Source: Hermatobates lingyangjiaoensis (lineage: Eukaryota > Arthropoda > Insecta > Hemiptera > Hermatobatidae). From it: a stretch of DNA of 64,000 nt. Made by a program: the position numbers and the translations under genes. The stretch is taken from NCBI GenBank assembly GCA_026182355.1, contig JAPFBL010000165.1, forward strand, positions 434,001 through 498,000, given 5' to 3'. The notes below the pieces were generated by a model. That model worked only from the letters and a program-made list of their open reading frames with translations. It searched no databases and was not told the origin of the DNA. Below, one piece after another: positions 1-10,870 of the stretch (positions are counted from its first letter, which is position 1; each line of letters begins with the position of its first letter).

Positions 1-1102
1 GGTGAGTTAGGATTAATGATAGGAGGGGGTTTGGGAAAGTCAAAGGTATAGAGGTTGTAGAGAATCGGGCCAAGCACGCTACCTTGGGGAACTCCCCTAC
101 AGATGTGTCCAGTTGGGGAAAGTCTATTATTGGTCGAGACGAGGAATTGGCGTCCAGAAAGGAAAGACTTAGTTGTCTTCACAAACCATCCAGGTAAACC
201 AAAACATTTTAGCTTGTACAATAGTCCCCTATGCCAGACCGAGTCGAAAGCTTGCTCCAGATCCAGGAACACAGCCACTGTCTTACTGTGGGGAACAAGT
301 CTATCAGGTGAAACGCCCTGTTTAATGAACTGGACTAGCCTTCGTAGTTGCAGAGTAGTGCCGTGCTGGCTTCTGAAGCCGAACTGCTCAGGTTGGAAGG
401 GTAATCTGGGTTTAATTTTTGATAAAATCAGCCTCTCGTAGATTTTTCCAAGGCAAGGTAATAGACTAATTGGTCTATAGTCGCGAGGAGAGTGACCTGA
501 CTTATGGGGCTTTTGAATCATTATAATTCTTGCTATCTTCCACGCTGCGGGAAAGTACTGCAGTCGAAGGCAAGAGTTATACAATGCAGTCAAGGCTGCT
601 ATGACTTTAGGAGGGAGTTTAGATATTAATTTATTACTAATACCATCGTGACCGGGGCTGATTTGATTTTAAGGGATGCAATGACCTGTGTAATTTCACC
701 GGGAGAGAAGAATAAGGGAGTAATAGGATGTGTGTCGCTGATGGCAGTTGATACAAAGGGGACAGGAGAGGATGGGTGGGGGCGGTACAAATGGGACAAA
801 TATTTGTAAAATATTAGGGCCTTCCTGTTATCATCTACAAGAGGCAGATTATCTTCCCTTAGAGGGATAGTGGCATTAGATTGATTGGGCCCTTTTTTTA
901 GATGTCTGATAATGCGCCATGCTGTAATATGGGAAGGGTCTTCGTCTGCACTTAGAAGGCTAGTCCAGTGTTTGGCGTTGTGAGACCTGACAAGAGATCG
1001 AATCTCCCACTGCGCTTTGTTCATCATCCTGCGAATTCCTGGGTCTCTAGTGGACTGAAACAACTTCCTCAATCTGTTCTTCTGGGATGAACTATTGTTA
1101 TA
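1..1102 (-). pseudogene. Jockey-type LINE reverse transcriptase fragment (ORF2), frameshifted and truncated
   Basis: Read on the minus strand, this encodes the linker and first half of a non-LTR retrotransposon reverse transcriptase. Bases 1072 to about 655 give the linker between endonuclease and RT, ending at KIKSAP. A one-base loss near 651-656 breaks the frame. The next frame then runs open to base 1, starting GHDGISNKLISKLPP. It contains the RT landmarks RDYRPISLLPCLGKIYERL (about 480-425), VFLDLEQAFDSVWHRGLLY (about 265-210) and GVPQGSVLGPILYNLYT (about 97-45). The YxDD catalytic box would lie beyond the window edge. An in-frame stop at 1103-1105 marks the upstream limit, so the 5' part with the endonuclease is missing. 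The motifs fit the Jockey clade; the exact family is not resolved. The plus-strand open frame at 103-441 is its antisense shadow. Confidence 0.9.
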
Positions 1103-1105
1103 TTA

Positions 1106-1701
1106 CGGATCTAGGTATAGATCTAATAACTGATAGAACCAAATAGGTGTTTTCTCATAAATTTGGTTTCGAAGAATTTTATCAGTTACCTAGAGTACAA
1201 TTTATAAGATGTTTATTTGTTTTAAATGAAAGTAATATTTTTTAATTTCAAATTTTGATCGAGTTAAAAATTTAATTAAAGTAGGAGTTCAAGTGTTTCT
1301 AAAATTAAACTCTCGAAGGTAATGAGCACCGAGGGTTTGTTTATCTTTCTAGTCGACAGTAGGTAATCTTAAACTAACTTTCAATTGAGTTATCAAAGCA
1401 GTTTGCTTATTATTTTAATTAGAGTCATTCCTCTAACTTTCAATTTATTTATAGACAAATAATTTCCTAAAATTTTCTTTGTATACTTTTGTATACAAAG
1501 TCACAATGTGACAAAAATAAAAAAAAAATCATGAATTCATTCAAGACTTTGGAAAGACATAAAAAATGTATCCACTGTATTCTATGATATACCTATGATA
1601 TATATATATATATATGATATGATATAGTATATAAAAAGAACAGAAATCACATGTTGGGAATGAGTTATAGTTATGTAAAAATGACTTTAATCTAAGTAGA
1701 G
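1106..1701. other. AT-rich non-coding stretch
   Basis: AT-rich sequence with a short TA tract near 1600-1616. I see no gene, RNA or element signature here. Confidence 0.6.
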
Positions 1702-2174
1702 CAGTGTTTCTTAAACTTTTTTACTTCAGGGCGCACCTATGAAACGAAACTAAAACTTTGGGACGCATCACTGATTTTAATATAAAAAAAATTAGTCCTG
1801 AGGTTTGATAACAGGAAAATGATTGGAAATTAAAATGTATAGTTTTTTGTTAAGAAAACCAAAAAAAGAGAGGGTGAAAGGGTGGGAGGGAGGGCTAGTA
1901 AAAATGATTTAATCCCTGAGTAAAGGCAAAGAGGAAGTATTATCCTTTGATGCTTAAAGATTAAAGAAATTGACCTTCCAGTTCAAAATATCAAGTGGCC
2001 GAGACTTGACTCAGACTTGAAAACCACATACTTGGTGTTTTCTCAAATAAATTAAAATGATGCAAAAACTAAAAAAATCTGTTATATAAACTTAATCTTC
2101 CATTATCTTAGGGCGCACCTGGCTACCTTCCAGGGCGCACCAATACACCCGGGCGCACCGTTTGAGAAGCACTG
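1702..2174. mobile_element. hAT-type MITE with terminal inverted repeats and 8-bp target duplication
   Basis: The ends are CAGTGTTTCTTAAAC (1702-1716) and GTTTGAGAAGCACTG (2160-2174). They are inverted copies with two mismatches and have the CAGTG start typical of hAT DNA transposons. The flanking octamers AAGTAGAG (1694-1701) and AAGTTGAT (2175-2182) match at 6 of 8 positions, fitting the 8-bp duplication made by hAT transposases. The word GGGCGCACC recurs inside both ends (about 1729, 2111, 2133, 2150), a likely subterminal transposase-binding motif. At 473 bp without an open frame it is a non-autonomous copy. Confidence 0.82.
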
Positions 2175-2359
2175 AAGTTGATTAATGCAGGTGAGCTTAC
2201 ATAGATCTAAGAAGCAACATCTAATTGACACTACTTTTTTCAGGTAGTTTATTCATTTTACATATTTTATTTATTTTTTAAAAACAGAGCTTTTAACATG
2301 AAATGTGCTTGTACTATTTTAAGACATGATGTCTAATCTGTTTTTTTTTTAATTTTCAG

Positions 2360-2401
2360 ATTTTTTGGGGAAGAGTTTACAAAGAAAGCAAACTTGCCAA
2401 C
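2360..2401 (+). CDS. Candidate 42-nt internal host exon with strong splice sites
   Basis: A long T tract and TTTTCAG (acceptor AG at 2358-2359) precede a 42-nt segment ending at a consensus donor, GTAAGTATT, from 2402. Read from the second base, the segment gives FFGEEFTKKANLP with no stop, plus a split codon at each end. Its length is 14 codons, so skipping it would keep the frame. Base composition is less AT-rich than its surroundings. I do not recognise the protein. The splice signals are the strongest I noticed in the window, but no flanking exon is visible. Confidence 0.4.
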
Positions 2402-2743
2402 GTAAGTATTACAATGAATACATCTATTCACGTTAGGAAACTGACGTTAAGCAACTTTGGGAATGGTTAAAATTTTTTTTGGTTAGAATTTGGAAGGGTG
2501 ACAACTTGTGCTGATGACATCAGCTGTACTGTACTTGGCCTTCAGCTTAAATCATTGCTGAATCAATAGTAAATAAAAATTTTGACACTGTAGTTTAAAA
2601 ATGAAATTCTACTTTACTGTAAAAGAAGTATAGTGATAATAAAAAAAATAATATTTTGATTATTTTATAGTTTTTGAGGTCACATGATTCAATTTTTAAT
2701 GCTTCGATAATATGCCTGGATGAGTGTATGTGTGAGTGAGTGA

Positions 2744-2774
<31 letters not shown>

Positions 2775-4447
2775 TTTGTGTATGTGTATGGGTATAACTG
2801 TTGAATTTTTAATCACTGTCCATATTGCTCCCGTTTTCCAAATCTTAATTAAATTTTTCTCAGTTCTTTTGATCTTTGTGTAGAAATGTGGTGCATTATT
2901 TTTAAGCAATTTGCACTACTGATAGAAGTTTTTCATTGTGTTTTACTTAAAAATGTCTTATAAACTAATGTTTTTTTGCTTAAAATTGTGTGCTTAAAAT
3001 TGCCTTTATATGTAATATTTGTGAGAGAATTCGTAATTTTGAATATTGCAAAAGGAGAATAATGGCACAAAGAGAAAAAATTATGTTTCTCCTGTAACTT
3101 AAGTTTTACTGAATTAATTACTATAATAAAGGACACTAGCGTATGCCTTTTACTACTAGTAACCTGTTTTCTAAATTACTGTAATAAGCAATAATAGATT
3201 ATTAATTGATTAATTCATGTTTTTAAGCTATTAATTACAACAAATTACAGTTTAAACTTATTTTATAACATAATCGCACTATTATACTATAGATAAGTTA
3301 AACATTTTAATTTGTTCATAAATAAGAAATAAATAGACTATATAATTAACACGTAATTTTGACTTCTGATGTTTTCTGATAATAATGATCATTTTGAGAT
3401 AACGGTACCCATTGGCGGATATTGTAAATTGTCACTACCGGTCAATCGATCAGACAACTGATAGGTTTTCTATAGTGCTCAAAATCATTATACTCACAAG
3501 TGCACATACGATTACAAACAGAAAAAAATTGAGAGGTGAAATAATAATAAAAAAAAAAATCAAAAATTCATTTAAGCTTCGAAATCCAGTTCTTTAAATT
3601 TATAGTGAAATAAAAAGTTTAAAACCATTATAATATCTTTCGTAACTATACCCCTTTTTTTACTTCATGAATATAAAGTGATTCAACTTATCCGAATACT
3701 GCGGATGTAACAATTCTTTTTATCTGAAAACGAAAACAATAAAGAAGTTTGGGGAAAATGTTAAAATAACAGACGATAAATAATTGCCAAAAAAGGGAAA
3801 AGATGGATTAGGTCAATTTTGAAATAGGTTGTAAAGGAAGGGCACTTGTTAAAAGCTGAAGAGGTTTCAGGCCGAACTGATGGCAAGATTTGTCTTCCTT
3901 ATCAATCTGGTCTCGTCACTTACTCGATTTCACCAAAGCACATTTGCTTTCTTCAAATCAAAACACACTTTTTCTTATCTTTATGAAACTATTCTGACTT
4001 CATTGGCAATTTCAAAGTTTTAATCAAATTCATTTTTAAAACAAACAGCGAATTCTGTGTAATAAAAAGAGGTAATATTTATATTATCACGAAAAAATCA
4101 TTAATCATTAAAAAAAAAACGCTTTTTAAGTACACTTTTTAAAGGCAACAGTCGAGGAATAAACGAGACTAAACAAACAATCAAAAAGGCACACACAAAT
4201 TGATAAATTCAATGTTTTGTTAATAAGCATTACATGAAAATTAGTTATTTACTAATAATATTTCTTCATGGAAATGAATAGTGATTATAAGATAAGAAAA
4301 GAAGTTGGTGTACAAATACGTGAAATATAATGAATTATGGACTGTTGTTGCATATGCTATCCCGTACCACAAAGAAATCAATAAGAAAACTGGAAAATAT
4401 TTCCAAGAAACTAATAAAAGTGGAAATCGGTGAGAAATTCAAAAATG
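2402..4447. other. Intron-like AT-rich stretch with a GT microsatellite
   Basis: AT-rich sequence following the candidate donor site. It holds a (GT)n tract around 2725-2790, whose antisense forms a spurious histidine/threonine-rich open frame. I see no other gene or element. Confidence 0.55.
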
Positions 4448-4690
4448 CATATATATATATATCAGTTCAAAAATGAAGAGAAGCAAGACACAGAGAAGAG
4501 ACACACTTACAAACTCGTTGCCGGGACGGTTTCCTGCCGTTGTGTTTCCGGCGTGCTTGGTCGCCCATTCTCTTTTCTCCTGAAAACAGATCATCCGAAA
4601 ATTTAAGTTTGTAAGTGTGTCTCTTTCTCTGTGTGTTGCTTTTCTTCATTGTTGAACTGATTTGCGTCCAGTTTGGATCGTTTTTTCGAA
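4448..4690 (+). mobile_element. HHR palindromic unit, family gamma
   Basis: A fold-back unit. The left arm (about 4463-4517) and right arm (about 4600-4670) are inverted copies that share the GAAGARAAGC and ACACTTACAAACT words. The unit is bounded by TA tracts at about 4448-4463 and 4692-4722. The right arm carries a decayed hammerhead core at 4580-4600, with CTGAAAA (normally CTGAAGA) and GAAA. Other gamma copies are at 27970-28100, 46935-47090 and 63344-63612. In this family GAG after the predicted cut pairs with CTC before the CTGANGA box. Confidence 0.7.
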
Positions 4691-4753
4691 TCTATATATA
4701 TATATATATATAATATATATATGATCAAACCACAATAAGAAATGGGAAAACAA

Positions 4754-4796
4754 AACTAAGATCTTTCAACCGTAACAAGCGGTCTTCGTCAGAGTC
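4754..4796 (-). ncRNA. Hammerhead-like ribozyme, alpha, minus strand
   Basis: On the minus strand: GACU (helix I), CUGACGA, helix II with ACCG/CGGU, GAAA, then self-complementary AGAUCU, U as cleavage nucleotide, and AGUU returning to helix I. All core positions are present. It is known that PLE terminal repeats carry HHRs with very short helix III; activity here is inferred. Confidence 0.7.
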
Positions 4797-4826
4797 AAAA
4801 ACCCAACTGCTTGTTTCTGACGGTTG

Positions 4827-4870
4827 CTTCTGACGAAGACCGCTTGTTACGGTTGAAAGATCTTAGTCTT
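4827..4870 (+). ncRNA. Hammerhead-like ribozyme, alpha, plus strand
   Basis: CTGACGA at 4830-4836, helix II ACCG...CGGT, GAAA at 4855-4858, then AGATCT and T. The helix I 5' strand is altered compared with the minus copy, so this arm may be inactive as a monomer. Confidence 0.6.
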
Positions 4871-4931
4871 GTTTTCCCATTTCTTATTGTGGTTTGATAA
4901 TTGATTGTTGTTTCACGTGTTTATGTGAAAT

Positions 4932-4969
<38 letters not shown>

Positions 4970-4971
4970 GT

Positions 4972-7104
4972 ATATAGAATAAAGCACTGAGACACAAAAA
5001 CAAACACCATGGTTAAAAAAGAAAGAATAAATGCTTTTTTTTTCGCTTTGTGTTATGAATGAGCATAGGAATAAGCTAGGAATGTTGCAGAAAGCACGTA
5101 AGGTTACAATAAAGATGTAATTACTATGATAAGAAAATTACATTCCCCCATAGTTTTTGCTTCCTCATTATTATTGCAGATTTTTGACCTTTTTTTTTTA
5201 TTACCAATAGGGTCGTAATTTCTTCGAATGTGGAATGAGGATTTGTTGTTAGATTAAAGAATAAGAGGGCTTGGGTGCAATTATCATGCCTGACCATGGA
5301 GGTAACCCGTGAGCATTGTTTGCTAAGAGCTGTTCAACACTTCCTTAAACCAGTAATTGTATCTAGCCTATTTTGTTTGTTTTTAATGTAAACCAACTTT
5401 ACACGAGTAAAGATTTCAAAGTTGTTTGACACTCAGTATTGACTTAAAAACAAAGTGGAATCCAGAAAGTCTATGCGTTTAAATTCCATAGATCGATTTC
5501 TTTTTCTATAGTAGTATATTTCAAAACTATTACGTTTCACCTGTTAATACTTCTTTTTTTTTATATTTTCAGTTTATCTTTTCTTTTATGAAAACAAAAT
5601 AGAAATATGTTATAAAAATTAATATTTTATACGAATTTTTTGTTCTAAACTCTATTTCTGCACTTTAGCATGTTCTGAACATTACAACAAGTTGTAAATA
5701 CCTGATATTTACTAACCTATAACTGGTTTATAGAAATAAGATAACATGTCGTATAAAGCAGTTAAGTTCAATTGGAAATGAATAGTACTTATATGATAAG
5801 TACTATATAATAATAGTACTTATATGAATTATGGACAGTTGTTGCATATGCTATCTCATACCACAAATTTTTGATAATATTTGATATACAAATTTTCACA
5901 GATTCACAGGTTTTTAAACCCTCAAAGTCTATTTTTGATGGTTTTTTTTTATTGATATCTCTGTATGTAAGTGAGTGGGTATATTTTCAAAAGTTTGTAG
6001 GCTTACCATAAACCATGTATCAAGTTCACATTATAAAATTATCTAGGCCCCTTGTGTAAATATTCCCCTTTGTCCTTGTGCAATAGAAGTATTATGAAAA
6101 GTCAATTTTTTTGGCCTAAATGTGATTTAGAAAAATGATAAAATATTATTCATTTTATTTATATTACTAAAAATGCCAATGTAGCTATAAAAAATAGAAA
6201 ACAACATAAGATAATATAAAACCCGTTTACTTGTTGAATTTCTTTTCATTGACTTATACTTTTTTTTATCATAATCAAGTCAAAAAATAAACCGCTATAT
6301 AAATGTTGATAAAATGTGTTATTGTCATAATATATGTAACAGGGTTAAATTTTTAATACTATTACGGCAAACGCAGAACATCAGTATGTTTTAAGCTGTT
6401 TTCCAGTATGTGATAGACTATTGTTTAATGTATTTGTTATCACCAATCTTCATGTTGCATTTCTTGACAAATCTTAATGTTTGATATATTTAACATTAGT
6501 TCTTGGTATATTTAAGAACCCCATTTTTTTGGGTAATGTTTAATCATGGGAATGTCACTGCTTCGTTCTTTATGATAAACCTGCTACAAATTATAAGTTG
6601 TGAAAGAAATATAAAATTTGTATCAGTTACTTTCATAATACTGTATGTTATGTGCATTGGCTCATGACATATAGTATTATGTCAATACTTCAAATTAAAT
6701 ATTGAAAGAGTTATGTTACACTAAAAATGACACTATAAGCTTTTGTCTGTAGTAACATAAAGAGTGTTTTTTAAACTAAAAATCTTTGTTAGGATAATCA
6801 TACCCACCTGAAGGAAAAGTCAACAAACTCACTTCTAAAAATTATTGTTGACAAAATAGTAGACACTTTATGTCTTAAATGACTCATTTGTTCTTTCCTC
6901 TTTGATCACGAAAGAATTTTTCAAAAACAGAACTCTTAGATGTGCTCAAGTACTTTGGAATCTAGTTAGATGAATCTAGTGAGTAATGTGGGAAAGTAAT
7001 GTAGCGGATACAATGGCTATAGCCCTCAGTTTAATTATAATAAAAATAACAATAATAATAATTGATAAAATTAATAATATTGATATAGTTTCTCGACCAC
7101 TGAT
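4972..7104. other. AT-rich stretch without recognised features
   Basis: I see no gene or RNA. The words TAATGAATTATGGAC-GTTGTTGCATATGCTATC occur near 4328-4365 and again near 5822-5857, so a small piece of sequence is duplicated about 1.5 kb apart. The rest is plain AT-rich sequence. Confidence 0.5.
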
Positions 7105-7169
7105 ATTTCAAATTCACATAAGGGGTTATTGAGGATTTTGGTCATAAAACATACAACTCCTGATCATCA

Positions 7170-7208
7170 GCCGACGTTTCGCCAAAAGTTGTTTGGCATT
7201 TTCAAGGC
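7170..7208 (-). ncRNA. Decayed hammerhead-like motif, theta, minus strand
   Basis: Minus strand: GCC, UUGAAAA, helix II GCCAAA/UUUGGC, GAAA, ACGU, C, GGC. Helix I (GCC/GGC) and helix II pair fully, but C3 and G8 of the core are lost. Confidence 0.55.
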
Positions 7209-7373
7209 TAAAAAACAATTTATTAAACGACATAATAACACTAGGTATTTTATGATACTTTTGTGGTTCTCTGGGTACTATAATTGTTGTTTGTGTCGTT
7301 TGTTTTCTGTTGGATGGTGTCCGATGATGTATTTATCTTGCTTTACTTATGTCGTTTAATAAATTGTTTTGTA

Positions 7374-7412
7374 GCCTTGAAAATGCCAAACAACTTTTGG
7401 CGAAACGTCGGC
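7374..7412 (+). ncRNA. Decayed hammerhead-like motif, theta, plus strand
   Basis: GCC at 7374-7376 pairs with GGC at 7410-7412. The box TTGAAAA (7377-7383) departs from the consensus. Helix II GCCAAA/TTTGGC, GAAA at 7402-7405 and ACGTC follow. The predicted cut would be after 7409. The core mutations are the same as in the left arm. Confidence 0.55.
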
Positions 7413-7475
7413 TGATGATCAGGAGTTGTATGTTTTATGACCAAAATCCTCAATAACCCCTTATGTGAATTTAAA

Positions 7476-8727
7476 ATTAATAATGAAATGTATTTCTGTG
7501 TCAATGATTTCATGTTTGTTATAACATATAAACTGGATATAGGCACATTGAACCTAAAGAAATGATTAAATTGATTGCCTTTGTGTCCGAAGACATTTCA
7601 CCAGAGAGTATAGAATTCTCTATAATACATTGACACGATAGACCGATTAAAATAAAACAGCAACTCAGTTGATTGTCAGCGAGTTGGTGTTATGTTTACT
7701 TATAGTAGCATAGAGGGTAAGCCACTCCAGATTTTTTATATTTTGCTAGGCTAGTCCATTTAAATCTACGTAACCATATTTAGAAAGCAATTTATTGTAA
7801 TATCCAAAGTTTTGAGACTAATATAAACTAAAATTAATGTTTAAGTGAAATTTTTGGAGAGAATTGCTTTTTTTTTTTCTTGATAAAATCTAGTTGGAAG
7901 TGAAGCTTTTGTGGAAACGATTATGAGAGAAATGTTCTCTTCTGGTAGAGGCACTATATGCAGTTGAGAGGAAAACTTAATGACTTGGGATGGTGCAAAG
8001 AGGTGTTTTCACCTTGAAAAGAGAATGGCTCTACTTGACGATCTGCTATTAGGTAGCCCTCTACTGCTATTATGCAAATGAAGTCGGTCTATTAATGCAC
8101 ATGGTGACAACTGGCGAAAACAACACGGGCCTTTCTCACACCCGCCGACCGCTTTACTCCGCCAGATTGCTTATTAATCTCCCATCAAGACTTACTGTCA
8201 TCTCTCGTAAAGTCAGTCCTTTCTGTATCATTAAGTATATTGTCTCAGTTTAAGATCTCAGTTTAAGTTTTGTAGAGAAAAACACATAACAGAAGATTTC
8301 AAAAGAAAATTTGTACCATGTCTACTCAAATTTACTACAGCTAAACTTATATTTTACTAAACTACCCGTGACTTTTTGTGTCACACAGAAATTATAGTAA
8401 TAGATATTGAAATAAATTTACTGATTGACAGGGATAATTTTAATTGTTGTTTCTTGTTACTAAACTACGAAAACAGATTCTTATATTTCCCAAGATTTGT
8501 TATAGTATTCTTAGCATGATTCAAGATATATACAAAGTAAGTATATTTAGCAAAATAAAAAACATTTAAAAGTAAAAAAACAAGCATTTCTTTTTTGGCA
8601 CAAATAAATAAAACATCAATTCAAGTTATATACACAATCAAATATATTTAAAACAAACAAAACTTGTAAATTAAAATATTCGATTTATTTACCCAACATA
8701 AAATAACATTATTAAAAGGAATGTTAC

Positions 8728-8730
<3 letters not shown>
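7476..8730. other. AT-rich stretch with one less AT-rich island
   Basis: No coding signal seen. Bases about 8030-8220 are clearly less AT-rich than their surroundings, contain ATGCAAAT, and lack repeats or open frames. They could be a regulatory island or old element debris. Confidence 0.4.
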
Positions 8731-8759
<29 letters not shown>

Positions 8760-8911
8760 ATATATTGGTCTCCGAGTTCAGTACCGCTCTGTCTTCCTGC
8801 GGGACTCTTCGCTCTTCGCTCTTCACACCTCCTGATGACGACGATGGTCGAAATATCGATGTGAGTTATGTCTGTGTCTTTCTGTGTGTTTCCTTCGTTT
8901 TAAATTTATTT

Positions 8912-8953
<42 letters not shown>
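8731..8953 (+). mobile_element. HHR unit, family delta, flanked by TA tracts
   Basis: A single-orientation delta unit sits between (TA)n at 8731-8755 and 8918-8953. It has three near-copies of CTCTTCG just before the hammerhead, and a tail (about 8864-8917) that recurs at 58218-58276. Related delta units are at 31393-31545 and 56690-57160. Confidence 0.75.
8821..8868 (+). ncRNA. Hammerhead-like ribozyme, delta
   Basis: CTGATGA at 8832-8838, an extra C, helix II GAC-GATG-GTC, GAAA at 8850-8853, self-complementary ATAT, C at 8857 as cleavage nucleotide, then GATGTGAG. GA/TC and GTG/CAC give a two-part helix I with an internal loop, as in natural hammerheads where helix I and loop II interact. 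Confidence 0.75.
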
Positions 8954-8957
<4 letters not shown>

Positions 8958-9779
8958 TATGTATCCTTATAATATTACCTTGCAACATTCGTATTTTATC
9001 TGACAGTTGTGTTCAAGTTTGTTTCTAAAATTATTCATTTTTAATCTCTAATGTAATAGTTTATTATATATTATAGGCTACCCTGACGGCCTAATAAGAA
9101 ATGCTATTAAATAATATAGTAGAAAGTCGAGGTGAGTACGCAAGCCACTGGGATACCCTACTCCCTAGAACGATTTCTTATTATGTAATACAACTGCAAC
9201 AAAGCCAAACACAAGAAAAGTAAAGATTATAATAATTTCAGGTCTCTATCACCACGGAAAATGGCTCTGAAATGCAGAATTTTTTTCATACAAAATTCAG
9301 AGGTTGAGCTGTTAAATATGACATTAATGTTCAGTCATAATAAATGGAATTTTTTTTTCAAATGATCTTTAATCAGATTCATATTTTAATTTTATAATGA
9401 TTCATATAAAGATTCATATTTTAATGTTATAATGATTGATGGAAAAAAATAGAAAGAAGTACAATGAAGTGAAACCAACAATTAATAGAGGTTTGCTTAC
9501 TATGAAATATATAATTTGGTATTATCTAAAATAAAAAGAGGGTTAAACATATTAACTATAATTGTATTTATGTCCCAACTTTCATAATTCAACACTAACA
9601 CACTAATGAATATAATTTTTGTTTTTAGCCCAAACTAGAAATTGATGTATGTATATAAACTATTTCTTAGAAGAATGATGATGGTTAAATTACCTGGATA
9701 GATCACTTTATATTTTTGGATTAAAGAAGATGTATACCTTGTATTCTGAGTATCTCCCTCTCCTACAATTGTACAATTC
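8954..9779. other. AT-rich stretch, possible SINE head remnant
   Basis: No gene seen. Bases about 9128-9165 faintly resemble the inverted SINE head (a GTGAGTACG...CCACTGGG pattern) but are too short to call. Confidence 0.4.
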
Positions 9780-10370
9780 ATGAAAGTCCCCTCACCTCCA
9801 CATTCCTTCTGACTATTAATAAATAAATTAAGTTCTTCTTCCTTTCCTGTTGTCCTCCCCTACCACATTCAATAAATTCACAAATCATCTCAAATCTCTT
9901 AGACGGCCCCTAACTCTTGGTAATATCTTTTCCCATAGAAAGTTAAAACGTTCTTAATCTACACTTGACACTTTTGACACTAAGCAGAGTGTGGCCTCAC
10001 ACTTTCTTCTCTAAGAAGAAAGTGCCTCACTTATCCCAGCATCTACCTACAACCTCCACTGTCAACAACCAACTTCACCCTCTAACCTTTCCCAGTTCCT
10101 GCACATCCAGCAACTGCGTTTATAGTTTGGAATGTGTACAATATAACTCCGTATGAAGGGTCACAGGTGATTCGTTGGTCAACGCAAGCAGCTGCCTTTT
10201 ACTATCCACGCCAGTCTCCACAAACCTCTCTTAAATGAGTGATTTAGGGTCCAAGTTCTGAGAGAACTTTCTAATGGTGACACTCGAACAACTTTTAGAG
10301 TTTCTGAGGAAGCTCTCATATAGTTGTTAGGTGCTAGAAATACCCCAGGTCTTAACTTAATCAGATGACT
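9780..10370 (+). pseudogene. Penelope-like element C-terminal fragment (GIY-YIG region), plus strand
   Basis: Broken plus-strand frames match the C-terminal part of PLE proteins. At about 10040-10140 lies the cysteine-rich lead into GIY-YIG, SCTSSNCVYSLECVQYNSVY. After frame changes, about 10215-10365 reads LHKPLLNECFRVQVLREL, TTFRVSEEALI, a stop, then LLGARNTPGLNL. This order (CVY...C, NECFRVQ, SEE.LI..LGAR..PGLN) is the same as in the fragments at 47500-48440 and 57292-58000 on the other strand. It has several frameshifts and at least one stop and is not functional. Confidence 0.72.
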
Positions 10371-10757
10371 TCCACTTTCATTTTGTGTATATTTTATTTT
10401 CTATTTTATTATGTTAAACTACTTTCTCTTTTATTATGTTTTCTTGTTTAATTCTTTTTTTTTATTTCTCTAAAAATTCGTTTTTTTTATTTTTCACATT
10501 TCAGCACTTTAAAGTTTAGTTTTTACTTGATTCTTTCCACTGTATTTTCATTATTTCTCACTTCAGACTTAATATTTAATTATGATTTTATCTGTTCCAT
10601 CTTATTTTCTTTTTTTTCTCTCCTCCTTCACATAAATGCGACGTAATAATTTTCACTTATTCATAGCTTAAATTTGTCCACGATAGTAAGTTGGATGCAC
10701 TGTGTGTCACTTTCTATCGGTTGGTGAAGCTTTCACGTGTACATTCTTGTGTTTCTT

Positions 10758-10760
<3 letters not shown>
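10371..10760. other. AT-rich stretch, possible PLE 3' flank
   Basis: T-rich and non-coding. It lies directly downstream of the PLE fragment and ends at the TA tract at 10761-10795. CTTTCACGTGTACATTC near 10730 resembles the TTTCACGTGTTTATG word that ends alpha HHR units. Confidence 0.4.
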
Positions 10761-10798
<38 letters not shown>

Positions 10799-10870
10799 CT
10801 CATAAAAAAGGCATAAAAAGGACTGACTAGCCAACATTTATATTTTGATTTTTGTCGTCATCAGTACTGA
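10761..10870 (-). mobile_element. TA tract plus decayed hammerhead-like unit
   Basis: A (TA)n tract at 10761-10795 is followed by a minus-strand motif with an intact CTGATGA (10858-10864) and an extra C. After it GAAA is replaced by AAAA, and helix II is poor. The TA association and core match the other units, so it is probably a degenerate copy of an unassigned family. Confidence 0.4.

Larger units (their letters stand above)
4723..4934. mobile_element. HHR palindromic unit, family alpha
   Basis: Two inverted arms, about 4723-4808 and 4826-4905, share GATCAAACCACAATAAGAAA at the outer end and a hammerhead core at the inner end. The arms are nearly identical, so a transcript would fold into a long hairpin. 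The unit lies between TA tracts (4692-4722 and 4935-4970). Single-arm or partly decayed alpha copies are at 20286-20425, 30268-30453, 33979-34048 and 42975-43160. Confidence 0.8.
7107..7475. mobile_element. HHR palindromic unit, family theta (about 370 bp)
   Basis: The left arm (7107-7232) and right arm (7347-7475) are near-perfect inverted copies around a unique spacer of about 115 bp. Open frames on opposite strands (7129-7359 plus, 7343-7546 minus) share one peptide only because of this symmetry and are not genes. Each arm carries a hammerhead-like core with the GAAACGTC-GGC end. The box is TTGAAAA rather than CTGANGA, so C3 and G8 are mutated in both arms. Confidence 0.8.

Noticed and set aside
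103..441. 112-codon plus-strand open frame
   Set aside because: It is the antisense of the Jockey-type RT read on the minus strand, which carries all the conserved RT motifs.
7129..7546. Two genes encoding the same RILVIKHTTPDHQP peptide
   Set aside because: The shared peptide results from the inverted arms of the theta palindrome; the peptide reads through the ribozyme motif.
9128..9165. SINE head fragment, minus strand
   Set aside because: Only a short, loose resemblance to the inverted box A region; could be chance.
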